This document shows, one piece after another, positions 56,455 through 63,231 of a stretch of DNA of 64,000 bases. The position numbers and the translations under genes are program-made. The notes below the pieces were generated by a model, which saw only the letters and a program-made list of their open reading frames with translations, was not told the DNA's origin and made no database searches. Positions within the stretch are counted from its first letter, which is position 1, and every line of letters begins with the position of its first letter. The DNA comes from Candidatus Poribacteria bacterium (lineage in GTDB: Bacteria; Poribacteria; WGA-4E; GCA-2687025): the NCBI GenBank assembly GCA_028818695.1, contig JAPPNK010000004.1, positions 62,001 to 126,000 of the forward strand. Reading direction: 5' to 3'.

Positions 56455-57722
56455 AAAATCGGCGGCGGGGCGTTCTTCTTTTGGCTATAGCGGCGGCGGT
56501 CGTTGGCGCGGTCGTTCTGTTCTGGGCGCGCCGTCATTGGGAATTGTCGCCGGGCGTGTTGGAATCTCGATTGTCGGAGCTGGACATCTCGGAGGAGGCG
56601 ATGAAGCGTCTTTCGGAGGATTTATCGGACCTATCAGACGAGGAGCGGGCGCAATTTGCCGACGATTTAGGAATGGATCCTCTGGAAATGGAATGGTGCG
56701 AAATCGCTCTCCGAGTCATCCGTAATGAGTCCAAGCCAGGCGACATGGAGCGCCTGAAGAAGCTGAACGACCTGCTCTTCCCAGGTTATGACGACATTGT
56801 CAAGGAGTGGCTAGAGGAACAGACGCCGGAAGGCAAAGCGAAAAAACGCGCTGAACACGAAGATTTTGTGAAATCGGCGAAGAGACAGCTGGAAAATGCA
56901 ATTGAAATGGAGGAAATGTTGGCTGGCGAGCCAGGCGGCGCGGAGCGGATAGAAGCGATCAAAGCGGCGGAGAGACATCTCAAAGCGGTTGAAAAACGGA
57001 TGTCGGTGGCTCTGGACGAAAACGCAAGCCCGCTTGATCTAACGGCCGCCGAAAAAGAAGCGGTGAAGCAGTATAATTTAATGTCCGACGCAAAAGGGGT
57101 CGCATGGGAGACCCGCGAGCTAGCCCATGCTCGCAAGGCGATTGAACAGCTCCAGCATTGGGAGAGAAACTCGATCGGGGAAGATGATCGGGCGGCCGCC
57201 GCCAAAGCGCTGAAGGCGACGGAAGCATGGGCGGCCGCGTCGGAGGATTATTTGGATATTATGCAGCGCAAGAGGGAGCAGGGCGACGATCAATACTCTA
57301 AAGAAGCGAGCGCCGCAAGCTTAAAGGCGTCTGAAGCCATGCTTGTCGCATATCGGGCTCAACGGAAGTGGGATGAGGTCTATAGAGCCGCGAAGCATTT
57401 GGCGCTGGAGCTTGAGCCTCCGTCAGAAAAAAGCGGCGGCGGCTCCCCTCGTCCAGAGCTTCGCGAGGTTGTGGAAACCCATGCCGCAGAGCTTCAAACG
57501 AAAACGGGCAAGCGGTATGAGCTCCCGCCGCCGTCTCCGCGCTCACCGGACGCCGACGCAAAGAGCAGCCTGAACGCGATGGTTCGCATTGCGAAGGAGT
57601 ATGAGCGGTCGGGCTTCTCCGCAGAGGCGAAGGCGGCGTATGAGCGCGCGCTGGAGTATTTCACCAAAGAAGAGGTTGAGGAAGCGCTCCGCCGCATCAA
57701 CGAAAGCGCAGACCGCCGCTAG
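56451..57722 (+). CDS. Single-pass membrane protein, tandem paralog A
   Basis: 423 residues, family not recognised. RRRGVLLLAIAAAVVGAVVLFW (about 5-26) is an N-terminal anchor. The rest is acidic, helical and probably periplasmic, with LESRLSELDISEEAMKRLSE near the start, Ala-rich helices in the middle and a TPR-like C-terminus (LNAMVRIAKEYERSGFSAEA, KAAYERALEYFTKEEVEEAL). Bases 56463-56830 and 57351-57736 are identical to the matching parts of paralog B, while the middle (56831-57350) is diverged. It overlaps the preceding membrane gene by 4 bp and so belongs to the sigma-led operon. Confidence 0.72.
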   Translation: MKNRRRGVLLLAIAAAVVGAVVLFWARRHWELSPGVLESRLSELDISEEAMKRLSEDLSDLSDEERAQFADDLGMDPLEMEWCEIALRVIRNESKPGDMERLKKLNDLLFPGYDDIVKEWLEEQTPEGKAKKRAEHEDFVKSAKRQLENAIEMEEMLAGEPGGAERIEAIKAAERHLKAVEKRMSVALDENASPLDLTAAEKEAVKQYNLMSDAKGVAWETRELAHARKAIEQLQHWERNSIGEDDRAAAAKALKATEAWAAASEDYLDIMQRKREQGDDQYSKEASAASLKASEAMLVAYRAQRKWDEVYRAAKHLALELEPPSEKSGGGSPRPELREVVETHAAELQTKTGKRYELPPPSPRSPDADAKSSLNAMVRIAKEYERSGFSAEAKAAYERALEYFTKEEVEEALRRINESADRR

Positions 57723-57752
57723 GCGATGCCGATATAAAGGATGGCTTAGATT

Positions 57753-59036
57753 ATGAAAAATCGTCGGCGGGGCGTTCTTCTTTTGGCTATAGCGGCGGCG
57801 GTCGTTGGCGCGGTCGTTCTGTTCTGGGCGCGCCGTCATTGGGAATTGTCGCCGGGCGTGTTGGAATCTCGATTGTCGGAGCTGGACATCTCGGAGGAGG
57901 CGATGAAGCGTCTTTCGGAGGATTTATCGGACCTATCAGACGAGGAGCGGGCGCAATTTGCCGACGATTTAGGAATGGATCCTCTGGAAATGGAATGGTG
58001 CGAAATCGCTCTCCGAGTCATCCGTAATGAGTCCAAGCCAGGCGACATGGAGCGCCTGAAGAAGCTGAACGACCTGCTCTTCCCAGGTTATGACGACATT
58101 GTCAAGGAGTGGCTAGAGGAACAGACGCCGGAGGGCAAAGCGAAGAAACGCGCTGAATACGAAGAGCATATAACGATGGCAAAAGATAGCTTGGAAAATG
58201 CAATTGAAATGGAGGCAATGTTGGCTGGCGAGCCAGGCGGCGCGGAGCGGATAGAAGTGATCAAAGCGGCGGAGCGGCACCTCGCAGCCGTCGAGAAGTG
58301 GGTATCGATAGAGCTGAACGAAAACTCAAACCCGCTTGATCACTCGTTTAATCTAAAGGACGCCATAATTGAAGTGGAGAAGCAGGATGTTTTAATGTCC
58401 GATGCATATAGCGTCGCATGGGAGACCCGCGAGCTAGCCCATGCTCGCAAGGCAATTGAACAGCTCCAGCATTGGGAGAAAAACTCGATCGGGGAAGAAG
58501 ATCGGACGGCAGCTGCCAAAGCGCTGAAGGCGGCGGAAGCATGGGCGGCCGCGTCGGAGGAATTTTTGGATATTATGCGGCGCAAGAGAGAGCAGGACAA
58601 CTATCGTTTCTCTGAAGAAGCGAGCGCCGCAAAATTAAAGGCGTCTGACGCCATGCTTGTCGCGTATCGGGCTCAACGGAAGTGGGATGAGGTCTATAGA
58701 GCCGCGAAGCATTTGGCGCTGGAGCTTGAGCCTCCGTCAGAAAAAAGCGGCGGCGGCTCCCCTCGTCCAGAGCTTCGCGAGGTTGTGGAAACCCATGCCG
58801 CAGAGCTTCAAACGAAAACGGGCAAGCGGTATGAGCTCCCGCCGCCGTCTCCGCGCTCACCGGACGCCGACGCAAAGAGCAGCCTGAACGCGATGGTTCG
58901 CATTGCGAAGGAGTATGAGCGGTCGGGCTTCTCCGCAGAGGCGAAGGCGGCGTATGAGCGCGCGCTGGAGTATTTCACCAAAGAAGAGGTTGAGGAAGCG
59001 CTCCGCCGCATCAACGAAAGCGCAGACCGCCGCTAG
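57753..59036 (+). CDS. Single-pass membrane protein, tandem paralog B
   Basis: 427 residues, same anchor, acidic helical body and TPR-like end as paralog A, starting 30 bp after it. The first 368 bp after codon 4 and the last 372 coding bases, plus 14 bases after the stop, are identical to paralog A. The middle 532 bp differ by many substitutions and four extra codons (for example EEHITMAKDSLENAIEMEAM against EDFVKSAKRQLENAIEMEEM). Function unknown. Identical termini could let the two proteins co-assemble while the middles differ in binding. Confidence 0.72.
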   Translation: MKNRRRGVLLLAIAAAVVGAVVLFWARRHWELSPGVLESRLSELDISEEAMKRLSEDLSDLSDEERAQFADDLGMDPLEMEWCEIALRVIRNESKPGDMERLKKLNDLLFPGYDDIVKEWLEEQTPEGKAKKRAEYEEHITMAKDSLENAIEMEAMLAGEPGGAERIEVIKAAERHLAAVEKWVSIELNENSNPLDHSFNLKDAIIEVEKQDVLMSDAYSVAWETRELAHARKAIEQLQHWEKNSIGEEDRTAAAKALKAAEAWAAASEEFLDIMRRKREQDNYRFSEEASAAKLKASDAMLVAYRAQRKWDEVYRAAKHLALELEPPSEKSGGGSPRPELREVVETHAAELQTKTGKRYELPPPSPRSPDADAKSSLNAMVRIAKEYERSGFSAEAKAAYERALEYFTKEEVEEALRRINESADRR

Positions 59037-59072
59037 GCGATGCCGATATAGTTGACTCTGAACACAGGTACT

Positions 59073-59160
59073 CCCTCGAAGCATGTCCCCGTGAAGCATG
59101 TCCCCGTGAAAACGGGGAACGGGGAGCGGGAATCCAGAATCCAACAGACGCCGCCCGCAT
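59073..59160 (+). repeat. Intergenic direct repeat, copy 1
   Basis: Starts with gaagcatgtccccgt repeated twice, then a CCCCGT-gaaa-ACGGGG hairpin, aacggggagcgggaatccag and aacagacgccg. It precedes the 59228 gene. The partner is at 59634-59718. The gcgggaatccaga part is shared with the dispersed palindrome family. Confidence 0.75.
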
Positions 59161-59162
59161 TC

Positions 59163-59191
59163 TTGACAGCGCCCCGCATTTGTTTTATGTT
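59163..59191 (+). promoter_or_regulatory. Promoter of the 125-residue membrane protein gene
   Basis: TTGACA (59163-59168), 17 bp, TATGTT (59186-59191), followed by AAAGC. The same hexamers, spacing and AAAGC follow-on occur before the 59860 gene. Confidence 0.65.
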
Positions 59192-59227
59192 AAAGCGTCC
59201 GCAGGCTCTTTCTTGGGAGGCGCATGG

Positions 59228-59605
59228 ATGTCTGACCAGAACAACCTTGATATCTACAAGCAGCGGTACGACACGTTTCGGCATCTAGACCGCCTTCGCT
59301 GGCAGATGTTCCAGATCGCTGTCGGCGCGGCGGCGTTGATTCTAGGAATTGGAGGAACGCTGACCAATTTGAGATGGGTCAGCTGGGTCGTCATCGGCTT
59401 GGTCTTCTTCTGTTTAGGATTTGCGAAGTTGAAAATCGGGAATAAGGTCGTCATGAATTCGAAGATTTTAAGGGAATTTGGAACGGCGGTCGGCGATGTG
59501 GACATCCCTGAAGCGACCAAAAAAGACATATCGTTCCGGATTGCCCGCATCTTGATGGTCTTGGGCGTCATCTGCTTTATATGCGGGATTGCCGCCGCCG
59601 AATGA
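59228..59605 (+). CDS. Two-helix membrane protein with YKQRY-RHLDRLRW motif
   Basis: 125 residues: cytoplasmic motif NLDIYKQRYDTFRHLDRLRW (residues 6-25), two adjacent hydrophobic helices (about 28-45 and 51-66), then GFAKLKIGNK and a third hydrophobic helix at the C-terminus. GGGAGG at 59215-59220 sets ATG 59228. The N-terminal motif recurs almost unchanged in the 59860 protein. Small membrane proteins with a charged Tyr/Arg-rich motif before a helix pair are found among effector-type proteins such as SLATT, but no family assignment is secure. It is flanked on both sides by the 88-bp direct repeat. Confidence 0.7.
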   Translation: MSDQNNLDIYKQRYDTFRHLDRLRWQMFQIAVGAAALILGIGGTLTNLRWVSWVVIGLVFFCLGFAKLKIGNKVVMNSKILREFGTAVGDVDIPEATKKDISFRIARILMVLGVICFICGIAAAE

Positions 59606-59633
59606 ATTCGGGCTATCGTCATTCCCTCGAAGC

Positions 59634-59718
59634 ATGTCCCCGTGAAGCATGTCCCCGTGAAAACGGGGAACGGGGAACGGGGAGGGGGAATCCAGAGTCC
59701 AACAGACGCCGTCCGCGT
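59634..59718 (+). repeat. Intergenic direct repeat, copy 2
   Basis: Near-identical to 59073-59160, with an extra cggggaa unit after the hairpin. The pair brackets the 59228 gene. Confidence 0.75.
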
Positions 59719-59795
59719 TGGCATTCAGACACGCCGAACTCAAAAGCCAACATCTCATGAAATAACGGCTGCGGCGTTCAAAACGAGAGCGCTTT

Positions 59796-59824
59796 TTGAC
59801 ACAACCGCAATCCCGAAGTATGTT
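59796..59824 (+). promoter_or_regulatory. Promoter of the six-helix membrane protein gene
   Basis: TTGACA (59796-59801), 17 bp, TATGTT (59819-59824), then AAAGC; matches the promoter at 59163-59191 in both hexamers and spacing. Confidence 0.65.
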
Positions 59825-59859
59825 AAAGCAAACGCGGCAGATGAGCGAAAGGCGCGCAG

Positions 59860-60729
59860 ATGGCGGATCAGAACGATCTAGAAATCTACAAGCAGCGGTA
59901 TGAAACCTACCGCCATTTAGACCGCCTGCGCTGGCTCATGTTTTTGGCGGCGGTCGGCGTTGCGCTGCTTTATCTGCTGTTGGGCGGCTTCCGGTTTGGA
60001 AGCGCCGGCTGGCTTGTTCTGGGCGTTTTGCTGTTGAGCCTCGGCGCGGCGAAGCTGCGCATCGGGCAAAAAGCGGCGGAGTTTGCCGAGGCGCTGGCGG
60101 CGTTTGCGCAGTCGTCTGAAAACGCCGAAAACCTGCCCGAAACCCCGCAGCAAGGCGCCTCCTTCTGGTTTGGACGCATACTGGCGGCTTTTGGCGTCGG
60201 CTGTTTCCCTGCGGCGCTCATCTTCTACATAGACGATCTCGCCGGCTCGGACGGACATTTCATATGGAGCTGGAACGTCTGGGCGGTCGCCGGCGTTTTT
60301 CTGATATGCTCTGGACTGGCGAAGCTGCGCATCGGAAACCCAAACGCGGAGGTTCTGAAGCTGGCGCGCAAAGGTTGGAATTACTGGGTTGTCGTCGGTC
60401 TAGCGGCGGCCGGGTGTCTCCTCATCGGATATATCCTCTTTATTTTTCCTGCAAAGATTAAGGATGCGCCCGATGAGCTTCTGAAGTCGCTTCCGTATAT
60501 CGCCTTTTTTGCGGTCATGGGTGCTTCGCTGACAGCCCCATGGCTTGCAAGGCGGCGGTTTGGATATAGGCGCCTCGTCCGCTCCAAGTTGCTGCGAAGG
60601 TTTTGGGAGGAGGTCGGCGGGATGGACGCTCCGACAGGCGCTCCGTTCTGGCTCGCTTACTATATGACGGTTGCCGGCGTTGTTAGTTTGGCGTTTGCGG
60701 CGGTATCTTTCTTTACTGATTGGAAGTAA
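59860..60729 (+). CDS. Membrane protein built of repeated two-helix modules
   Basis: 289 residues with about seven hydrophobic segments. It opens with DLEIYKQRYETYRHLDRLRW, the same motif as the 59228 protein, followed by a helix pair and LGAAKLRIGQK. A second helix pair ends SGLAKLRIGNPN, and a third module (about 175-289) ends the chain. The AKLRIG signature after successive helix pairs shows internal duplication of the smaller protein's module. No enzymatic motif is present. It has its own promoter matching that of the smaller paralog, so joint expression is likely. Confidence 0.7.
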   Translation: MADQNDLEIYKQRYETYRHLDRLRWLMFLAAVGVALLYLLLGGFRFGSAGWLVLGVLLLSLGAAKLRIGQKAAEFAEALAAFAQSSENAENLPETPQQGASFWFGRILAAFGVGCFPAALIFYIDDLAGSDGHFIWSWNVWAVAGVFLICSGLAKLRIGNPNAEVLKLARKGWNYWVVVGLAAAGCLLIGYILFIFPAKIKDAPDELLKSLPYIAFFAVMGASLTAPWLARRRFGYRRLVRSKLLRRFWEEVGGMDAPTGAPFWLAYYMTVAGVVSLAFAAVSFFTDWK

Positions 60730-60743
60730 AACAGCATCAGCCC

Positions 60744-60771
60744 TTGACAAAAACGACAAACGCCCTATGAT
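60744..60771 (+). promoter_or_regulatory. Promoter of the 60798 gene
   Basis: TTGACA (60744-60749), 16 bp, TATGAT (60766-60771), 26 bp before ATG 60798. Confidence 0.6.
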
Positions 60772-60797
60772 CAACCAGACAAACGCGGGAGAAACCG

Positions 60798-61754
60798 ATG
60801 AATATAGAGGAGCGGAACGACAAGACGGGCGAAAACGAAACGGCAGACGCGGTCGTCGTCATTGAAAGTCCCGATCAGATTGATCAGCGGGACGATCAGG
60901 AGATTGTCCAGATGATGACGGGGCAGGCGATCGACGCCTATGTGTATTCGTTTCGGTCCGGCGGCAAGACGGTTGAGGGGCTGACGTTGGCGGGCGTCAA
61001 CGAGGCGGCGAATCGGCGCGGAGGCATACAGGTCGAAGAGGCGCAGTACGAGGATCGGGAGAATTCCTGGATCGCCGTTGTGAAGGCGACCGACACGTTG
61101 ACGGGCAATTCCCGCTACGGCGCCTGCGAGCAGCCGAAAAAACAGGGCGGGCGCGACGATCCGTATGCGTTCACAAAGGCGGTTCACAAGGCGCAGCGCA
61201 ACGCTGTCAAGCAGCTGCTGCCGACGCCGGTCATTCAGGAGGTGATCAGTTTTTATCTGCAGGCGAAGGGGCGGAGGAGCCGTCCAATCCAGGCGCCGCC
61301 GAAGAAGCCTTTGAACGACAAGATCACGAATCATCAGAAAGCGGCGTTTGCGGCGGCGCAAAAGCTGCGCAGCCGTTTTGAGAACGAAGGGGTGTCGCAG
61401 GACGATTTTTGGAACTATGTGCGCCGGCGGTTTCATGTGGAATCGCGCAACGACATGCGGGAGGATCACTGGGCACAGCTGGCGGCGGAGCTGTCGGCGG
61501 CGTCTCGGGATGCGGGTCTGTTTAAGGAGCTGGCGGCGAAGACGCGGCAGATACTGCGCGCGCAAGAGGAAACAGGCGGCGCGTCCAAGCCGAAAGAAAC
61601 GACTCCCGAAACGCCCGCTTCTCATAACAAGTCGGAGGAGTCGGATACATCGAACGAAGCGGCGGCCGCCAACATGAAGGCGGAAGCGGTCGATATGTCC
61701 GCCTCCGCTCCGTCAGAGAACGGCGCCGTTCCAAAACGGGACCTTCTCTTTTAA
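60798..61754 (+). CDS. Uncharacterised protein, possible ssDNA-annealing (ERF/Rad52-like) type
   Basis: 318 residues, no signal or membrane segment. Residues about 30-165 have the order VYSFRSGGKTVEGLTLAGVN, WIAVVKATDTLTGNSRYGAC, YAFTKAVHKAQRNAVKQLLP. This resembles, by eye, phage and plasmid proteins proposed as single-strand annealing or DNA-metabolism factors (G-x-S/T-x-x-x-x-N-E core, KAxxKAQRNAxxxLLP helix). The C-terminal third is Ala/Glu/Ser/Thr-rich and ends VPKRDLLF, like the short acidic-aromatic tails that bind SSB-type partners. The assignment is tentative. Confidence 0.5.
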   Translation: MNIEERNDKTGENETADAVVVIESPDQIDQRDDQEIVQMMTGQAIDAYVYSFRSGGKTVEGLTLAGVNEAANRRGGIQVEEAQYEDRENSWIAVVKATDTLTGNSRYGACEQPKKQGGRDDPYAFTKAVHKAQRNAVKQLLPTPVIQEVISFYLQAKGRRSRPIQAPPKKPLNDKITNHQKAAFAAAQKLRSRFENEGVSQDDFWNYVRRRFHVESRNDMREDHWAQLAAELSAASRDAGLFKELAAKTRQILRAQEETGGASKPKETTPETPASHNKSEESDTSNEAAAANMKAEAVDMSASAPSENGAVPKRDLLF

Positions 61755-61876
61755 GCGGCGCAGAGGCGGCTCCCCTCTTCATCTGCCGTTATTCCGCGTA
61801 AGCGGGAATCTTAACGCGGCATCAGGCTTTTAGCATGGCGGAGAGCTAAAGCTTTCTCCAAAATGAACGCCGCCTG

Positions 61877-62027
61877 GGTAGTCTCTACAGGCGATGATAT
61901 ACGAAAATCCTGTTCAAATCGGGCAGGTCGTCATTCCCGCGAAAGCGGGAATCCAGAGTTTTCCCAGACAGCCTCCGCATTCTAAAACGGTTCTTTAAAA
62001 TCAAAATCGTCGCCTATAGAGACTGCC
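61877..62027 (-). mobile_element. MITE-like element with terminal inverted repeats and 5-bp target duplication, copy C
   Basis: 151 bp. Left end ggtagtctctacaggcgatg and right end catcgcc-type inverted repeat (cgtcgcctatagagactgcc) match over 22 bases with three or four changes. The central palindrome is at 61933-61952. GCCTG occurs exactly on both sides (61872-61876 and 62028-62032), consistent with a target-site duplication. It is in opposite orientation to the 37.2-kb copy. No coding capacity, so movement would need a transposase supplied elsewhere. Confidence 0.75.
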
Positions 62028-62060
62028 GCCTGTAGGCGCATCGAACGGACGGTGCATCTG

Positions 62061-62069
62061 TGTTAGAAT
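62061..62069 (+). promoter_or_regulatory. Extended -10 promoter of the HEPN-UDG gene
   Basis: TG-t-TAGAAT, an extended -10 with no clear -35. Transcription would start near 62076, downstream of the in-frame ATG at 62068 and upstream of ATG 62104. Confidence 0.45.
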
Positions 62070-62103
62070 GGGCGAAGGCGCCTCGACGGTCTTGGAGAGA
62101 GCC

Positions 62104-63231
62104 ATGCCGCAAACGCCCAACATCGCCGTTCTGCATGACGCCCTTGCTGTGTACCGAAACGAAATGCGCGTCTTTATCCCAAAAGCGCTCAAGCGGGTCA
62201 AGGGGCGCGGCAACCTGCAAACGCTCGTCAGCGATGCGATGCATCGAGACCGCGTGAGCCAATTCAACCGAGAGCTGCTTCAAAACGGCGGAAATGTCGG
62301 CGCCGCGCTTGACATCGGCGATTTTCCCGACATTATTCGAACCTACTGGCGCGATGCGTTTGAGAACGACTTCGGCTCCGACCGCATGTTCCAAAGCTTG
62401 ACCTATCTCATCCGCTCGGCGCGAAACGCCGCCGCCCACCCAGGCGACAGCGATATGGACAAAGAGCGGTCGCGGTCGCATTTAACATTGATCGCGCAAG
62501 CCTTGGGCATGATCGGCGTGGAGAACGCTCGGCGCGAAGTGGAGTCGATCCGAAACCGCTCCTTTCCGCTGCGCGACTCTCCGTACACTCTCGGCGCCGA
62601 GATTCCGTTCGCGGGCATGGACCTGTCCGATCTGGCTGAAGAGGCAAGCGGCTGCCGGCGCTGCCGGCTTCATTTTGACCGAAAGCATGTCGTTTTTGGC
62701 GAAGGTCCCCCCGACGCCGACCTCATGCTGATCGGGCTGGCGCCTGAAGAAGCGGAGGACCGAAAAGGCAAGCCGTATCAGATGCCGGAGCCGAAAACGC
62801 GCTTGGAGAGCCTGATCGCAGCGGCGGACCTGCGCCGAGAGGATGTGTATGTCGCTTATCTGTTGAAATGCCGCTTGTCGGCAGACGGGCGCGCGTTTTG
62901 GCGGGAGACGGAGCGGTGCCGTCCGTATCTGCTTCGGCAGATTGAGCGCATTCAGCCGCGGGTGATTGTCGCGCTGGGCGAGGAGGCTGCGTCGGCGCTG
63001 ATAGAGGCGGAGTTTGCTCTCGGCGCTTTTTCGGATGTCGACGGCATCCGCGTCATGCCGACGCATCCGCTGGAAGGTCCGCCGTCCAGCGCGTTTCAAC
63101 GGCGCGTCACAGCGGCAGACGGGAGCCAGCTCATGATGGATCTGGACGCGCCAATCAACGCCCGAGCGCGCATGGACAGAGAGGGAAAAACGCATATGGC
63201 GCTTGTCAAAACGGAACTGGAACGCGCCTGA
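62104..63231 (+). CDS. HEPN-uracil-DNA glycosylase fusion protein
   Basis: 375 residues. The N-terminal half (about 8-140) is helical, with IRSARNAAAHPGD carrying Arg107-Asn108-x3-His112, the RN(x3)H motif of HEPN RNase domains, in a Swt1-HEPN-like setting (DIIRTYWRDAFENDFG before it). The C-terminal half (about 172-345) follows family-4 uracil-DNA glycosylase. Cys184, Cys187, Cys256 and Cys272 match the four Fe-S ligands. VVFGEGPPDADLMLIGLAPE is motif A with AP-E in place of APG, EDVYVAYLLKCR and RPYLLRQIERIQPRVIVALG follow, and THPLEG stands where HPS is usual. GGAG at 62094-62097 sets ATG 62104. priA begins directly at its stop. Such a fusion is not one I recognise from characterised proteins. 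Confidence 0.75.
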   Translation: MPQTPNIAVLHDALAVYRNEMRVFIPKALKRVKGRGNLQTLVSDAMHRDRVSQFNRELLQNGGNVGAALDIGDFPDIIRTYWRDAFENDFGSDRMFQSLTYLIRSARNAAAHPGDSDMDKERSRSHLTLIAQALGMIGVENARREVESIRNRSFPLRDSPYTLGAEIPFAGMDLSDLAEEASGCRRCRLHFDRKHVVFGEGPPDADLMLIGLAPEEAEDRKGKPYQMPEPKTRLESLIAAADLRREDVYVAYLLKCRLSADGRAFWRETERCRPYLLRQIERIQPRVIVALGEEAASALIEAEFALGAFSDVDGIRVMPTHPLEGPPSSAFQRRVTAADGSQLMMDLDAPINARARMDREGKTHMALVKTELERA

